This document shows positions 1 to 9,280 of a stretch of DNA of 64,000 nt, piece after piece; within the stretch, counting starts at the first letter, position 1, and each line of letters starts with the position of its first letter. Below the pieces are notes generated by a model. It was not told the DNA's origin. It saw only the letters and a list, made by a program, of their open reading frames with translations, and did not search any database. The position numbers and the translations under genes are program-made. Source of the stretch: Gambelia wislizenii (lineage: Eukaryota; Chordata; Lepidosauria; Squamata; Crotaphytidae); the NCBI GenBank assembly GCA_030847615.1, contig JAUMIR010000003.1, positions 286,868,265 through 286,932,264 on the forward strand. Direction: 5' to 3'.

Positions 1-241
1 TTTGTGGCTCTTTGATTTTTTCCACTTTGAGGTTCACACAGCCAAATGTGCTGGGGGCATGGCCAAGCATTGTGAGGAGACAAAGGGATGCCACAGGAAT
101 GTCTGCCCTGGCCCGAACTCCGTGCTTAACAGCTTAGAGGCAGTCACTCTTTGCCTCTCCCCCCCCCCAGCTCCCTGGCCACAAATCAAATGGAAGGTTT
201 TCCTCCTTGCTTAACAGCATTTTCTGCCAAATAGATGAAAG

Positions 242-243
<2 letters not shown>

Positions 244-291
<48 letters not shown>
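244..291. repeat. (AG)n microsatellite
   Basis: Uninterrupted AG dinucleotides, about 24 units. The Ser/Leu-rich frames on the other strand are translations of this array and not genes. Confidence 0.97.
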
Positions 292-294
<3 letters not shown>

Positions 295-299
295 AACAG

Positions 300-660
300 A
301 CTGTCAAAATAGCAGTGCAGCTCTGTTGCAGCCCTTCGTGAAATGGTTTCTCTCCTTCCCCCATGCACAGGATCACTGCTGATGAATGGAGCTTTACATA
401 CCTGCAAAACAGCAGAGAGGATGAGAAGGAATGCTCCCAGGCTGAAAATTGATGGGAGTCCTTTTTGTTTGCAAACTGGCTTGCAAAATAGTAGAGAGGA
501 TTTTTTAAAGTTTCATGTAATCGCTACTCTCTCTCCTCCCTCCCTCCCTCCCCCTCTTTTAAGCCCACCCCTGCATCATCACCCCTGCATCAACCAATCA
601 CAGTGCAGCTCTGCTGCAGCCCTTAGCAGAATGGTTGTTTACACTGCCAATAATGTGCTA
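300..660. repeat. Block of degenerate direct repeats
   Basis: The motif CAGTGCAGCTCTG(T/C)TGCAG starts at 313 and again at 601, followed both times by CCCTT and a variant of AAATGGTT. A second motif, GCAAAA(C/T)AG(C/T)AGAGAGGAT, occurs near 401 and near 482. The block also contains TGTTTACAC and ATCGCTA words that recur in the composite insert at 3010-5295, so the two may be related non-autonomous elements. No coding frame is convincing. Confidence 0.5.
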
Positions 661-1123
661 CATTGAAAGTATACCGGCAAAAGTAGCAACATCCCTTGCC
701 ACGCTATATTTGGGTGTTTTACCTTCCCCCCTTCTGAATGAGGTGATGCTGTGCTGCGATCCGTGGGAACTATGAGCTATCTTAGCAGTATATTTAGAGG
801 AATATTTGCCCGTGTAAAAGACCCCTTGGTCTTAGCTATGGATGGTACATCTTTGTGAGGTGACTTGATCAGGTGGCAGATGTTGGGAGGCAGCAGCAAC
901 GTGTCTGAGGAGAGACACAGAAGCAGTGGAGGATCCTGTCTTATTTTCCTGGAATATATCTGAAGGATAACCTGGATCATTTTTTTAAACCCACACCCCT
1001 AATCTCTGTCCTCCTTCAACCAGATCCTAGACTGCTGACTTACTAAAAGTCCAAGATGATTCAGGACTTCCTTCTTAGAACTCATTAGCCAAACATATTA
1101 TGAAACACATGAATTTAAGATGA

Positions 1124-1164
<41 letters not shown>

Positions 1165-1847
1165 CGTAGATTAGAAAACAGGGAACCCCAGTAGCATTAC
1201 AAAGGAACATGGCACTGTCTTGAATTCCCAAAAATTCCAAAGAACCATTCTAAAATAGCAACCTACACATTCCTAGCAAAACAAACAAACAAGCAACCCC
1301 CCTCCCAAACATAAATGCATGCAGTCTGTGTATTTATTGCAGCCATACAGAAATGACAAGTAGTCACTGGAGGTTTTCATCACAATTAAGTCAATGAAAA
1401 CAACTGGTATTTTTCACCTCTGGGATGTATTTTAGCAAAGGTAAACAGAACTCCCCTGGCTCTAAAGAAATAAGAAGCTGAGTACAGACAGGCTTACATT
1501 TTGGAACATGCAAATTTAATTGTTTACATGATCAAGACATAAAAAGAGGATAAATTATATTGCGTAATTTGTTTGTTTGAAAAACAAGAAGCTTCAGTTA
1601 ATTTATATTGGGTTGAGAGCTTTTAATTTAGAGTCCTGGCTTATGCAATCATTCCCTTGTCATGAAGACAGCCCTGACTTAAAACTACAAATTAAAACAG
1701 ATGACTAAGCAGACTGAGTAAGCGCATTTACTTACAGGATGTATCCAGTGTGGGGTTAGTGGAAAAACTACAAAAAGGGACATTACTACTTTGCTTACAT
1801 CAGTGGCTCAAGTAAGATATGCAAAATGTATCCCATGGGGGAAATCA
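661..1847. other. No gene seen; AT-rich spacer
   Basis: Apart from the TA array at 1123-1164 I recognise nothing in this stretch. Short open frames are scattered and lack any family signature. Confidence 0.5.
1123..1164. repeat. (TA)n microsatellite
   Basis: Nearly pure alternating TA/AT with one C interruption. Confidence 0.95.
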
Positions 1848-1920
1848 TGTGGCCCTCCAGATGTGATTAGGCTGGAGCTCCCAGCATACCTCCCCATTGT
1901 CTATGTTGGCTAGGGCTCTC
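1848..1920. repeat. Fragment of squamate dispersed repeat (GGCCCTCCAGATGT type)
   Basis: The stretch begins with TGTGGCCCTCCAGATGTG, then a degraded ACTCCCAGCAT segment and a TGTTGGCTAGGGCT segment. That order matches half of a palindromic repeat I remember as common in reptile genomes. The second arm is not visible here. The identification rests on remembered consensus and no search was run. Confidence 0.45.
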
Positions 1921-2089
1921 TCTCTTTGCATTATTGATTGATTGATTTTTTTAGTGCTAATAATCCAATTTACAATCAAAATAATACACAGAGAAACAGA
2001 GAAAGAAACAGAAAAAAAGTTGGATATTAATGGATATTTATGGCCCCAATAAAGAGAAATCAACATTTTAATGAAAATGTTAATTGGAC

Positions 2090-3010
2090 CTGCAAAACCT
2101 GATTTGTTTGGGTAATTGGAATAGAGTCGTTGATAATACTAAAGATAAATGTTCCAATAAAGGTATTAAGGGAGATCAAGGGAGACTACCTACAACCTTC
2201 TTTAAATATACAGAATATTGTGGATTAATAGACAGTTGGAGATACTTGCAGGCAAACTCATGAGACTGTTTTTTTTTTTTCAAATTATCATGAACTTTTT
2301 TCTAGAATGTTCTGGATTTCTAGGGCTGTGGCCAACCTCATAAAGAGTATGGACATTTTATATAAAAAAATTCAGACCACAATCCTACCACAATGCCCCT
2401 GAAAGCAGAGCAAACACAGTTTAGATGGAGCCTTAATTAATAACTACTTTTGAAGATGGAAATACTACAACGTAAACAAAAATTCAGGAAATTCTTCAAG
2501 CTGAACATAAACAAGGGTACAGAACCCACAGTAGTTTGGGATGCAAGTAAAGCTTACCTGAGAGCACAATTTATAAAATATGGTTCCAGGTTGAAAAAAG
2601 AAAGAGAAGCTAAAAAGGGCAGGTTGATGGATGAAATACAGAAGTAGGAGGAAAAGCTTAAGAATTTTTTTGATAAATATAGACTCAACAAAAGATTAAA
2701 TTACTTCAACAACAGTTTTCATTGTTTACAGTCCAAGAAATGAATGCCAGACTACTATATCTTAAGCAAAAGAATTTTGAATTTGCAAACAAATCTGAGA
2801 AGTGGCTTCCCTTTAAGTTGAGGCGAGAAAGGTTAAAGAAATCTGCCACAAAGATTAAGAAGGGAGATCAGTTTGTTATGGATAATTTGAAAATATTAAA
2901 ACCCTTTTTGGAATACTACAGAGACTTATATGTGAGGGACAATAAGAAATAAGGAAGATTATTTGGATAAACTATAATTTGATAAATTATATTTGGAACA
3001 AAAGCAAAGT
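2090..3010 (+). pseudogene. L1 ORF2 fragment 1: endonuclease C-terminus and linker
   Basis: Translated in three frames with stops, this gives the end of an L1 apurinic endonuclease domain (YTEYCGLIDSWRYL, then SRMFWISRAVANLIKSM). The linker toward the reverse transcriptase follows: TVVWDASKAYLRAQFIKYGS at 2535-2594 and LLYLKQKNFEFANKSEKWL at 2752-2808, then the FLEYYRDLYV segment that precedes the polymerase. It is the 5' part of one L1 copy whose next piece resumes at 5296. Stops and frameshifts make it non-functional. An L1 identity is strong; subfamily is not known. Confidence 0.85.
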
Positions 3011-3587
3011 TTGAGAGGATGTGTGACAACTATGGGGTGCCAGTTAGATGCTAGTTATTGTCCCAGGGCATCCTGGGACTTCTTGATCCCGTATTTGTCC
3101 CTTGTTGTTTACACGATTTTTGTCTCTGATTTGGCTATCCCAGGAGATCCCAGGATCATTGTTTACATAGCATCATGTCCCATGTTATCTCTCCTCTCCC
3201 ACTATATTCTATCCAGTGTTGTTGTTGGTTTTTTTTTTTTTTTTGTTTACACACATTTCTGGTCCTGGGTTTTTTTTTAGCTGTCAATCAAGGATGCAAT
3301 TACTTGTTTTTTCACAACCTTGGTGACGTACTTCCTTTAGAGTTTCCCGCCACGAGTGATGCTATTGGCTGGCACAAATGTTTGTTCAAGTTTCTGCATT
3401 GATCAGAGAAAGAGAGCGAAGGCAACCCTCCTCTGCACAATTAGATTTAAAAAAACCCCAAGAAATGTTAATATCCATGTAAAAGGAGAATGCCAGTACA
3501 GACACACAAGCCATTTTAAAAGACAAACCTCAGTTGGTGCTGGGGAGTGTGAGAGAGGTCAAAAGCAGAGCAGACTGGAGCCCCAGG

Positions 3588-3605
3588 CACACACACACAC
3601 ACACA
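3588..3605. repeat. (CA)n microsatellite
   Basis: Short uninterrupted CA array inside the composite insert. Confidence 0.9.
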
Positions 3606-3816
3606 AGCCCAAGCTGAGTATGCTTTTAGTCAGTAAGCCGAGTGCAGGGGATCGTAAGGGGAGGGATTGAATGAGCCGATCAGGAGCCCAGAGGCATGCA
3701 GTTGTCCTGTCTCTAAAATGTTAACCCTCTAAGCAGAGGCAGTGAATGTTTCAAGCAAAGTGCAGGGGATCGTACAGGGAGGACACACAAGTCATTTTAA
3801 AACACAAAACTCAGTG

Positions 3817-3985
3817 TGATCGTCTGCCCAGATGCTGGCATTTTACTGTGCCTTTAAACCCCCATGATGCCAGGAGGAGGGTGGATGAATGTGCGATCAT
3901 CCGCTCAGACACTGGCATTTTTTTTACTGTGCCTTTAAACCATGGAGGGGATGCAGGTGGGGGATGAATGGGCAATCGTCCGTCC
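3817..3985. repeat. Tandem repeat of about 75-80 bp, two copies and a partial third
   Basis: A GATC(G/A)TC(T/C)GC(C/T)CAGA block followed by CTGGCATTTT and ACTGTGCCTTTAAACC is present near 3818-3859 and again near 3894-3940. A partial third start (AATCGTCCG) is near 3973. A related longer-range repeat joins GTGCAGGGGATCGTA near 3643 and near 3760. Confidence 0.7.
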
Positions 3986-4032
3986 ATGATCTCTTTATAA
4001 TTTACTCTCTCTTTAAAATTTAAACCCAGCAT

Positions 4033-4582
4033 TGTGGACAAAGTCCATGGGAAGACAATATTCTATATGCTAGCTACAGCTAGAATAACTTTCGCAAGGA
4101 TGTGAAAGAATAAAGAGTGTCCGCCTATGGAGCAATGGCTGGAGAAATTTTATGAAATAATACTTTTGGACAAACTATGCTGATAAAAGGTCAGAATGTA
4201 GAAAAGTATATGACGGACTGGACTAACATCTCAAACTACTTTGAAAAACGATGGGGAAAAATTGCAGCAATCAGATATGTATAAAAAGACCAAGATTAAG
4301 CAAAAAAAACAAAACAAAACTTAAGGAGACTGTGAGTGTAAGAAAGCTTAGAAGCAATAGAACATGTGTATGGGTGGAATAATTAACAATAAATAAAAGG
4401 ATCCATGAAATGAAAATAAAAGAAATGAAAAGATGTAGGCTAGGTTAACAAATACTCAGGGTAAGCCAGAAAGGAAGTTAAGTGATGATAGATACATAAT
4501 ACAGTATGGAGTAAAGGTTGACAAATAGTAGCAATGCGAAATAACATCCCAAAATGTGTAACAAAGGATGCTATGTGAAGAG

Positions 4583-4645
<63 letters not shown>

Positions 4646-4839
4646 AAACCATAATCAATGTGAATATATGGTAAGGAGACGCATTTAACTCTACACAAAG
4701 CAAATTGTGAATACTTACAGATGACTTTTCAAAATTTATTTATACAATTCAAACACTATGTTATGGTATTACGTACTTGTATTTATATATGTTTTTTAAA
4801 CAAATGGTGTTTCTTTTAATTAAAAAAAAATAAAAAAAA
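4033..4839 (+). mobile_element. Second, 5'-truncated L1 with poly(A) tail and target duplication
   Basis: The first 250 bases translate, with stops, to the C-terminal end of L1 ORF2 (NVEKYMTDWTNISNYFEKRW). A 3' untranslated region follows, ending in an A-rich tail at about 4821-4839. The 13-bp sequence TTAAACCCAGCAT flanks it at 4020-4032 and 4840-4852, the expected target-site duplication. This shows an independent retrotransposition into the composite insert. The CT/TA microsatellite at 4586-4645 lies in its 3' UTR. No coding capacity remains. Confidence 0.85.
4586..4645. repeat. (CT)n(AT)n compound microsatellite
   Basis: About 18 CT units run directly into about 12 AT units. Confidence 0.96.
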
Positions 4840-5295
4840 TTAAACCCAGCATGCAGGGGAGGGACAGGTTAAAGCTGAAGGGTTTGCAGTGAAGAAATCC
4901 ATTGAACAGAGTGATTTAGTGCAGAGACACACACAAAAACATACATGCAGCTGGAAGGGAAGCCTTTGTTTTCAGCTGGTGAGGCTGAATCTATTGAACG
5001 GGTGACTGACCCCTCCTCTGCTCTATGAGCCCACCCCTGGTCACATCAATTTCTGGTCATCACCAAGTACTAAGATATCTTGTCTCGGGCTGTTTACATT
5101 TCCAATTTTCCGAATCCTCCCATGACTTTTTAAAAAAATCGCTACAAACAGTGGAACGGAAAGTCCCATTGGTTGTGGGATAAAAGGTGGCCCCCCTTCC
5201 TAAAAGCTCGGAACTGACCCGATATATGTGTAAACTACCAGGGTTGGACACGAATTCTTCCCACTGCACTTTCATCGTGTAAACAGCACCTGAAA

Positions 5296-5429
5296 CTTAC
5301 TGTAGCAATTAAAAAGGTTAAATTTGGGAAAGTGCCAGACCCAGAACAATTATCTGCAGCATATTATAAGAAATCTGAAGATGAGTTACTTCAGCCACTA
5401 AAATTGGTGATTAATTATTTTAAAAAGGA
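5296..5429 (+). pseudogene. L1 ORF2 fragment 2: start of reverse transcriptase
   Basis: The frame reads AIKKVKFGKVPDPEQLSAAY and then LQPLKLVINYFKKD. This matches the L1 segment just before the polymerase, normally with a KxGKxPGPDG-like pattern; here the second G of that pattern is lost. It continues fragment 1 and is cut at the TA dinucleotide 5430-5431 by the pogo-type transposon. Confidence 0.85.
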
Positions 5430-5431
5430 TA

Positions 5432-5502
5432 CCGTATATTCCGGTGTATAAGACGACCTTTGAACCCCCCAAAATCCTCCAAAATTGGGGGTCGTCTTAT
5501 AC
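5432..5502 (+). repeat. Left terminal repeat and subterminal hairpin of the pogo element
   Basis: The terminal CCGTATATTCCGGT is followed by GTATAAGACGACC (5446-5458) and its exact complement GGTCGTCTTATAC (5490-5502) with a 31-bp spacer. The same words recur at the right end (8828-8924). They are likely transposase binding sites, by analogy with other pogo elements. Confidence 0.85.
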
Positions 5503-5531
5503 GCTAGATACACTTTGCTTCACCCGCCATC

Positions 5532-5586
5532 CGATCTCCTGCCTCTTCGCTCCCCTTGCCAAAGGAGTGAAGAGGCAGGAGATTGG
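5532..5586. repeat. Hairpin in the pogo leader
   Basis: GATCTCCTGCCTCTTCGCTCC near 5533 pairs with GGAGTGAAGAGGCAGGAGATT near 5564 across a 10-base loop, about 20 of 21 positions complementary. Confidence 0.85.
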
Positions 5587-5829
5587 GCGGGGTGTGAGGC
5601 AAAGTGTTTACCGGTTCATTCTCTCCCCTCCTCTGCCTTCTCCCACTTTGGGGAGCAACCGAAGCCAAAGGAGGGAACGAACACACAGGAGATCTAACAG
5701 CGGCCGAGGCAAACTGGATATTTTTGCCCCTTTCGTCCACCTTCCTGGAAGGTGGAAGAAAGGGGCAAATCTAGCGGTTTGCAGTGGCTGCCGCCCATTC
5801 CCTCCATCTTAATTCCCTTCCAAAGCAGG

Positions 5830-6345
5830 TACGTACCTTCACTCCTCTCCTCTACCTTCTCTCCCTTTGGGGAGCAATTGCAGGTGGAGGAGGGGTCCAA
5901 ATGTAGCGGTTTGCCTCAGCAGATCAGGGAAAGGGTGAGGCAAAGCAGGTACCTGGTACCTTTGCTCCTTTCCTCCACCTTCTTTCCTTTTGGGGAGCAA
6001 TCGCAGGTGGAGGAGGGGTGCGAATGTAGCGGTTTGCCTCTGCAGATCAGGGAAAGGGTGAGGCAAAGCAGGAATCTTCACTCCTCTCCTCCACCTTCTC
6101 TCCCTTTGGGGAGCAATCCCAGGTGGAGGAGGGGTGTGAATGTACTGGTTTGCCTTGGCAGATTGGGGAAAGGGTGAGGCAAAGCAGGTACCCGGTACCT
6201 TCCCTCCTCTCCTCCACCTTTACTCCCTTTGTGGAGCAATCGCAGGTGGAGGAGGGGTCTGAATTTTAGCAGTTTGCCTTGGCAGATTTGGGAAAGGGTG
6301 AGGCAAAGCAGGTACCTTCGCTCCTCTCCCCCACCTTCTCCCCCT
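5830..6345. repeat. Minisatellite of about 120 bp, 4.4 copies, in the pogo leader
   Basis: Units start near 5830, 5949, 6072, 6188 and 6312 (last one partial); lengths are about 116-124. Each unit has CCTCCACCT or a near copy followed by AGGTGGAGG, and TTTGCCT followed by GAGGCAAA. Each copy can therefore fold into two stems. Unit ends carry AGGTACC words. Earlier sequence at about 5586-5670 looks like a decayed unit. Proline-rich frames on both strands here are repeat translations. Confidence 0.9.
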
Positions 6346-6499
6346 TTAGGAAATGAAGGGAACGAAGATGGAGGGAATGGGAAGTGGGCAAAGCAAAGTG
6401 GGTTCCTCCTCAAAGGGGGCAAAGGGGGAGGAGAGGGGCACATTTACTGGTATAAGCTTTACCTCACCCCCTGCCCAATCTCCTGCCAGCAGTTTCCCC

Positions 6500-6682
6500 A
6501 TTGAGTGCCCCACTTCAACCACCCTTTGCCCCAAATACTCAATGGTCTAAAACCGGTTCAAGGGGAAAAGTGGCTAAGGACAGCTCCCGCTAAGTGGGAG
6601 GGAACTCTAATAAGGAACTCTTGAACCGGCTTTAGACCCTTGAGTGTTTGGGGCAAAGGCGGATTCAAGCAGGGCACTCAAT
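6500..6682. repeat. 65-bp inverted repeat in the pogo leader
   Basis: The left arm, about 6500-6563, reads ATTGAGTGCCCC, later TTTGCCCCAAATACTCAA and AACCGGTTCAAG. The right arm, about 6619-6682, is its complement with roughly 85 percent matching. The spacer of about 55 bases holds another small palindrome (AGCTCCCGCTAAGTGGGAG). It could be a nested foldback element or a control structure of the transposon. Confidence 0.85.
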
Positions 6683-6885
6683 CAGGAAATGCCAGAGGTA
6701 GAGAAGGATGTACCTGTAATAGGAAAAAAGGGCAGCCCTGATGGGTAAAAGAGGTGTGTCTGCGCTGCTCTGATAAGGTAATCTTGGACACAGGGAGGGC
6801 TGGGAAGGCAGGGAAAGCTGACCAATCCAAGCAGGCTTTGTATATAACAAAGAGCCAATCGCAAGTATTGTGATTGGCTGGTTGT

Positions 6886-6999
6886 TGTTTACTGGGTACC
6901 ACACACAGCACAGCATCAGAACGGTACCTATCTGTACCTCTTTGTTTACTGGGTACCACACTCAGCACAGCACCAGAACGGTACCTATCTGTACCTCTT
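6886..6999 (+). promoter_or_regulatory. Duplicated 57-bp GGTACC-rich block upstream of the transposase
   Basis: TGTTTACTGGGTACCACAC begins at 6886 and again at 6943, and the two 57-bp units differ at only a few positions. Each has two GGTACC palindromes. The block ends about 45 bases before the transposase ATG. By position it could be the promoter or a regulatory repeat; that role is inferred, and no TATA box is obvious beyond AGTATAAAA at about 7036-7044. Confidence 0.6.
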
Positions 7000-7044
7000 T
7001 GTACAGTATAGCACCAGTACATACAGGAAGGTACCAGTATAAAA

Positions 7045-8397
7045 ATGTCCAACAGTCAAAACCCCATCATGGCTCCACCATCAAGAAGAAAGAAATATGA
7101 AGCCAGTTTCAAACTTAAAGTTGTAAACTTTGCCATGGAACATAATAACTGCGCTGCTGCAAGGCAATATGGAGTAACAGAAAAGATGGTTCGGGACTGG
7201 AAAGCAAATGCAAAAGCATTACAGAGTATGCCAAGGGGTAAGTGTGCATTAAGAAGAGGCACCCCACATTGGCAAGGACTGGAAGAACATGTAGCAGACG
7301 TGGTGAATGAGCATCGTCAGAATAGTTATGTTGTGACACGAAATAAAATATATTTGTTTGCACTTCAGTGGGCCAAATCTAACCCAGAGCATAGCAACGG
7401 ATTTAAGGCCATTGCATCCTGGTGTACTAGATTCATGGGAAGGCATAATCTGGTACTGAGGCAAAAGACAAAAATTGCCCCCAAATTACCTGCAGATCTT
7501 GATAGCAAACTAATTAATTTTCATCAATACATAATAAAACTGCGCAAAAAATATGGCTATGCATTAAGCAGCATTGGAAATATGGATGAAACTCCAATGG
7601 ATTTTGATATGGTTGGAAATAAAACTGTCCATCAAAAAGGTGAAAAAACAATTTTACTTAAAACAACAGGACTTGAGAGGTCCAGTTTTCCAGTGGTACT
7701 GGGATGCACAGCTGATGGTGCCAAACTGAGACCAATGATTATTTTTAAAAGAAAAACAATGCCAAAACTTAAGTTCCCTGCTGGTTGTTTTGTACATGTG
7801 AATGAAAAATGCTGGCTGGATGAAGAAGGGGTAAAGCTATGGCTTGATAATGTATGGAGCAGGCGACCAGGCGGACTTATTCAAAAACATAGTCTACTGG
7901 TGTGGGATATGTTCAGGTTGCATTTAACCCCCAGCACCAAGCAAAGGCTTGCAAGACTAAACACACATGTGGCAGTTATTCCTGCAGGATTGATATCATT
8001 GGTGCAGCCACTGGATGTGTGCCTAAACAAGCCATTTAAAGATCGTATTCAAGAACAGTGGAATGAATGGATGGTTAGCGGCGAAAAGTCATTCACGAAA
8101 GGAGGAAACATGCGTGCTCCACAGTTGGATGTTTTGTGCCAGTTTGTCATAAAAGCCTGGAATGATATTGATGCAGAAACAGTAACCAAGTCTTTCAAGA
8201 AGTGTGGCATATCAAATTCATTAGATGGTATGGAGGACAACTACTTGTGGCAAGATGAAGAGGAAGCGGAAGCTGAGACCACACCATCTGATACAGAATT
8301 CAATCCATATGATGACTGCTTTACAAATGTATCACAAGATATCATTAATTTATTTATGATATCAGATGATGAACAGGAGGATTTTGAAGGCTTTTAA
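7045..8397 (+). CDS. Pogo-type DDE/D transposase, intact 450 aa
   Basis: This protein would cut and join the transposon ends in the nucleus. Residues about 17-55 form a Brinker/pogo-like helix-turn-helix (KYEASFKLKVVNFAMEHN, then AAARQYGVTEKMVRDWK). Residues about 70-137 resemble the CENP-B type DNA-binding domain (ASWCTRFMGRHNLVLRQKT). The DDE/D core has D181 in NMDETPMDFDM, D288 in LLVWDMF and D324 in VQPLDVCLNKPF, giving a DD35D arrangement. The tail 403-450 is acidic, with EDEE/DDEQED-like runs. The family typically shows FRAHLT and GGLTS; here FRLHLT and AGLIS are seen, so activity is uncertain. The ATG at 7045 is preceded by four A and gives the longest frame; 7069 is an alternative. 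General resemblance to vertebrate POGK/Tigger-like proteins is from memory. Confidence 0.92.
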   Translation: MSNSQNPIMAPPSRRKKYEASFKLKVVNFAMEHNNCAAARQYGVTEKMVRDWKANAKALQSMPRGKCALRRGTPHWQGLEEHVADVVNEHRQNSYVVTRNKIYLFALQWAKSNPEHSNGFKAIASWCTRFMGRHNLVLRQKTKIAPKLPADLDSKLINFHQYIIKLRKKYGYALSSIGNMDETPMDFDMVGNKTVHQKGEKTILLKTTGLERSSFPVVLGCTADGAKLRPMIIFKRKTMPKLKFPAGCFVHVNEKCWLDEEGVKLWLDNVWSRRPGGLIQKHSLLVWDMFRLHLTPSTKQRLARLNTHVAVIPAGLISLVQPLDVCLNKPFKDRIQEQWNEWMVSGEKSFTKGGNMRAPQLDVLCQFVIKAWNDIDAETVTKSFKKCGISNSLDGMEDNYLWQDEEEAEAETTPSDTEFNPYDDCFTNVSQDIINLFMISDDEQEDFEGF

Positions 8398-8924
8398 AGG
8401 GTAACTGTCATGCCAGCAAAACCTGTAAAAATAACATACCGTAGCTTGCAGTTATGACAGGTGTTGCTAACTCGCCAGGGTCTAGCCTGGCACTTGCTCT
8501 CTATTGTTTGTAATCTTCCTCCTATCATTATCAGTTCCAGTTTGGTTGACAGCTTAGAAAACAAAGAGCATGGCAGCTCCCATGGGTTTATTTTCTTATC
8601 CTTCCTTTCAGCTTTAGAGTGAATTAGGAAAAGTTTAATCCACTTGCACTGTTTTGTGTTTACATGTTTGATGACAAACAGCCTTATGTTTATAAGTAAC
8701 AGTTTTTCCTGTTTTCCTGCTAAGTACCTGCATGTCATAAGCATTTGAATTGAAATTACCACATTGAAATCAAATATGATGTTTTTTTTAAAATTTTTAT
8801 TTGGGGTGCATGGGAAGAAGGGGGTCATCTTATATGGCGAGTATACCCATAACCCTATATTTTAACTGGAAAAGTTGGGGGGTCGTCTTATACGCCCAGT
8901 CATCTTATATGCTGGAATATACGG
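8398..8924 (+). other. 3' region and right terminal repeats of the pogo element
   Basis: Non-coding stretch between the TAA stop and the right end. The last 100 bases repeat the terminal vocabulary: GTCATCTTATATGG near 8823, GTCGTCTTATACGCC near 8883, CATCTTATATGC near 8901, then GGAATATACGG. A T-rich run lies near 8781. No second gene is seen. Confidence 0.8.
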
Positions 8925-8926
8925 TA

Positions 8927-9280
8927 GATGTCAGACTCTTGAAGAAATGCTTATATTACAGTGATTCATAAAGAAAATACACGTGAGACTTTAACAAAGT
9001 ATCGGAGACCTATTTCATTATTAAATAATGCCTATAAGATATTTACTACTATCCTGGCAAGTATGTTGAGAAAATACATTTCTCAAAATACCCATGAAGA
9101 TCAGAGTGGTGCCCCCCTCCCCCCAAAAAATGACAACTAAGGAACAATGTAAGAACTGTTCTTAATATTATTGAATTTTGGAATATTATGATGACAAAAA
9201 GGCTATCTTTATTTTTTTAGACTCAGAGAAAGTGTTTTATAATATTTCTTGGAATCACTTATTGTTCAAAGTACAAAAGA
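8927..9280 (+). pseudogene. L1 ORF2 fragment 3: reverse transcriptase fingers/palm
   Basis: Frames with stops give SVIHKENT, YRRPISLLNNAYKIFTTIL, YISQNTHEDQSG and then FLDSEKVFYNISWNHLLFKV. These are the conserved L1 blocks from the polymerase start to the first catalytic aspartate region (LDSEKVF corresponds to LDAEKAFD). Reading ends near 9280, where the inverted segment begins. The FADD/YADD block is not found here. Confidence 0.88.

Larger units (their letters stand above)
3010..5295. mobile_element. Composite insertion splitting the L1
   Basis: L1 ORF2 reading stops near 3010 and resumes near 5296 with LKLTVAIKKVKFGKVPDP, so about 2.3 kb has been inserted. The insert has repeated GTTTACAC-type words (about 3108, 3244, 5089 and, inverted, 5230 and 5276), suggesting an inverted end structure, but I could not define exact termini or a target duplication. 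It contains a tandem block at 3817-3985 and a separate truncated L1 at 4033-4839. Without the second L1 it is about 1.45 kb. A non-autonomous DNA transposon is my best guess. Confidence 0.5.
5430..8926 (+). mobile_element. Complete autonomous pogo-type (Tc1/mariner superfamily) transposon
   Basis: The element runs from CCGTATATTCC at 5432 to the complementary GGAATATACGG ending at 8924 and is flanked by TA on both sides (5430-5431, 8925-8926), the target duplication of this superfamily. Outer inverted repeats are CCGTATATTCC(G/A)G(T/C). Inward lie extra copies of GTATAAGACGACC-like words in both orientations. It carries one open transposase (7045-8397), a 1.6-kb leader with several repeats, and a 0.5-kb 3' region. 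Removing it rejoins the L1 frame around AAAAAGGATAGATG, which confirms the borders. The 3493-bp length is large for a Tigger-like element because of the leader. Confidence 0.93.

Noticed and set aside
5444..6504. Proline/serine-rich frames in the pogo leader
   Set aside because: They repeat with the 120-bp unit on both strands, so they are minisatellite translations.
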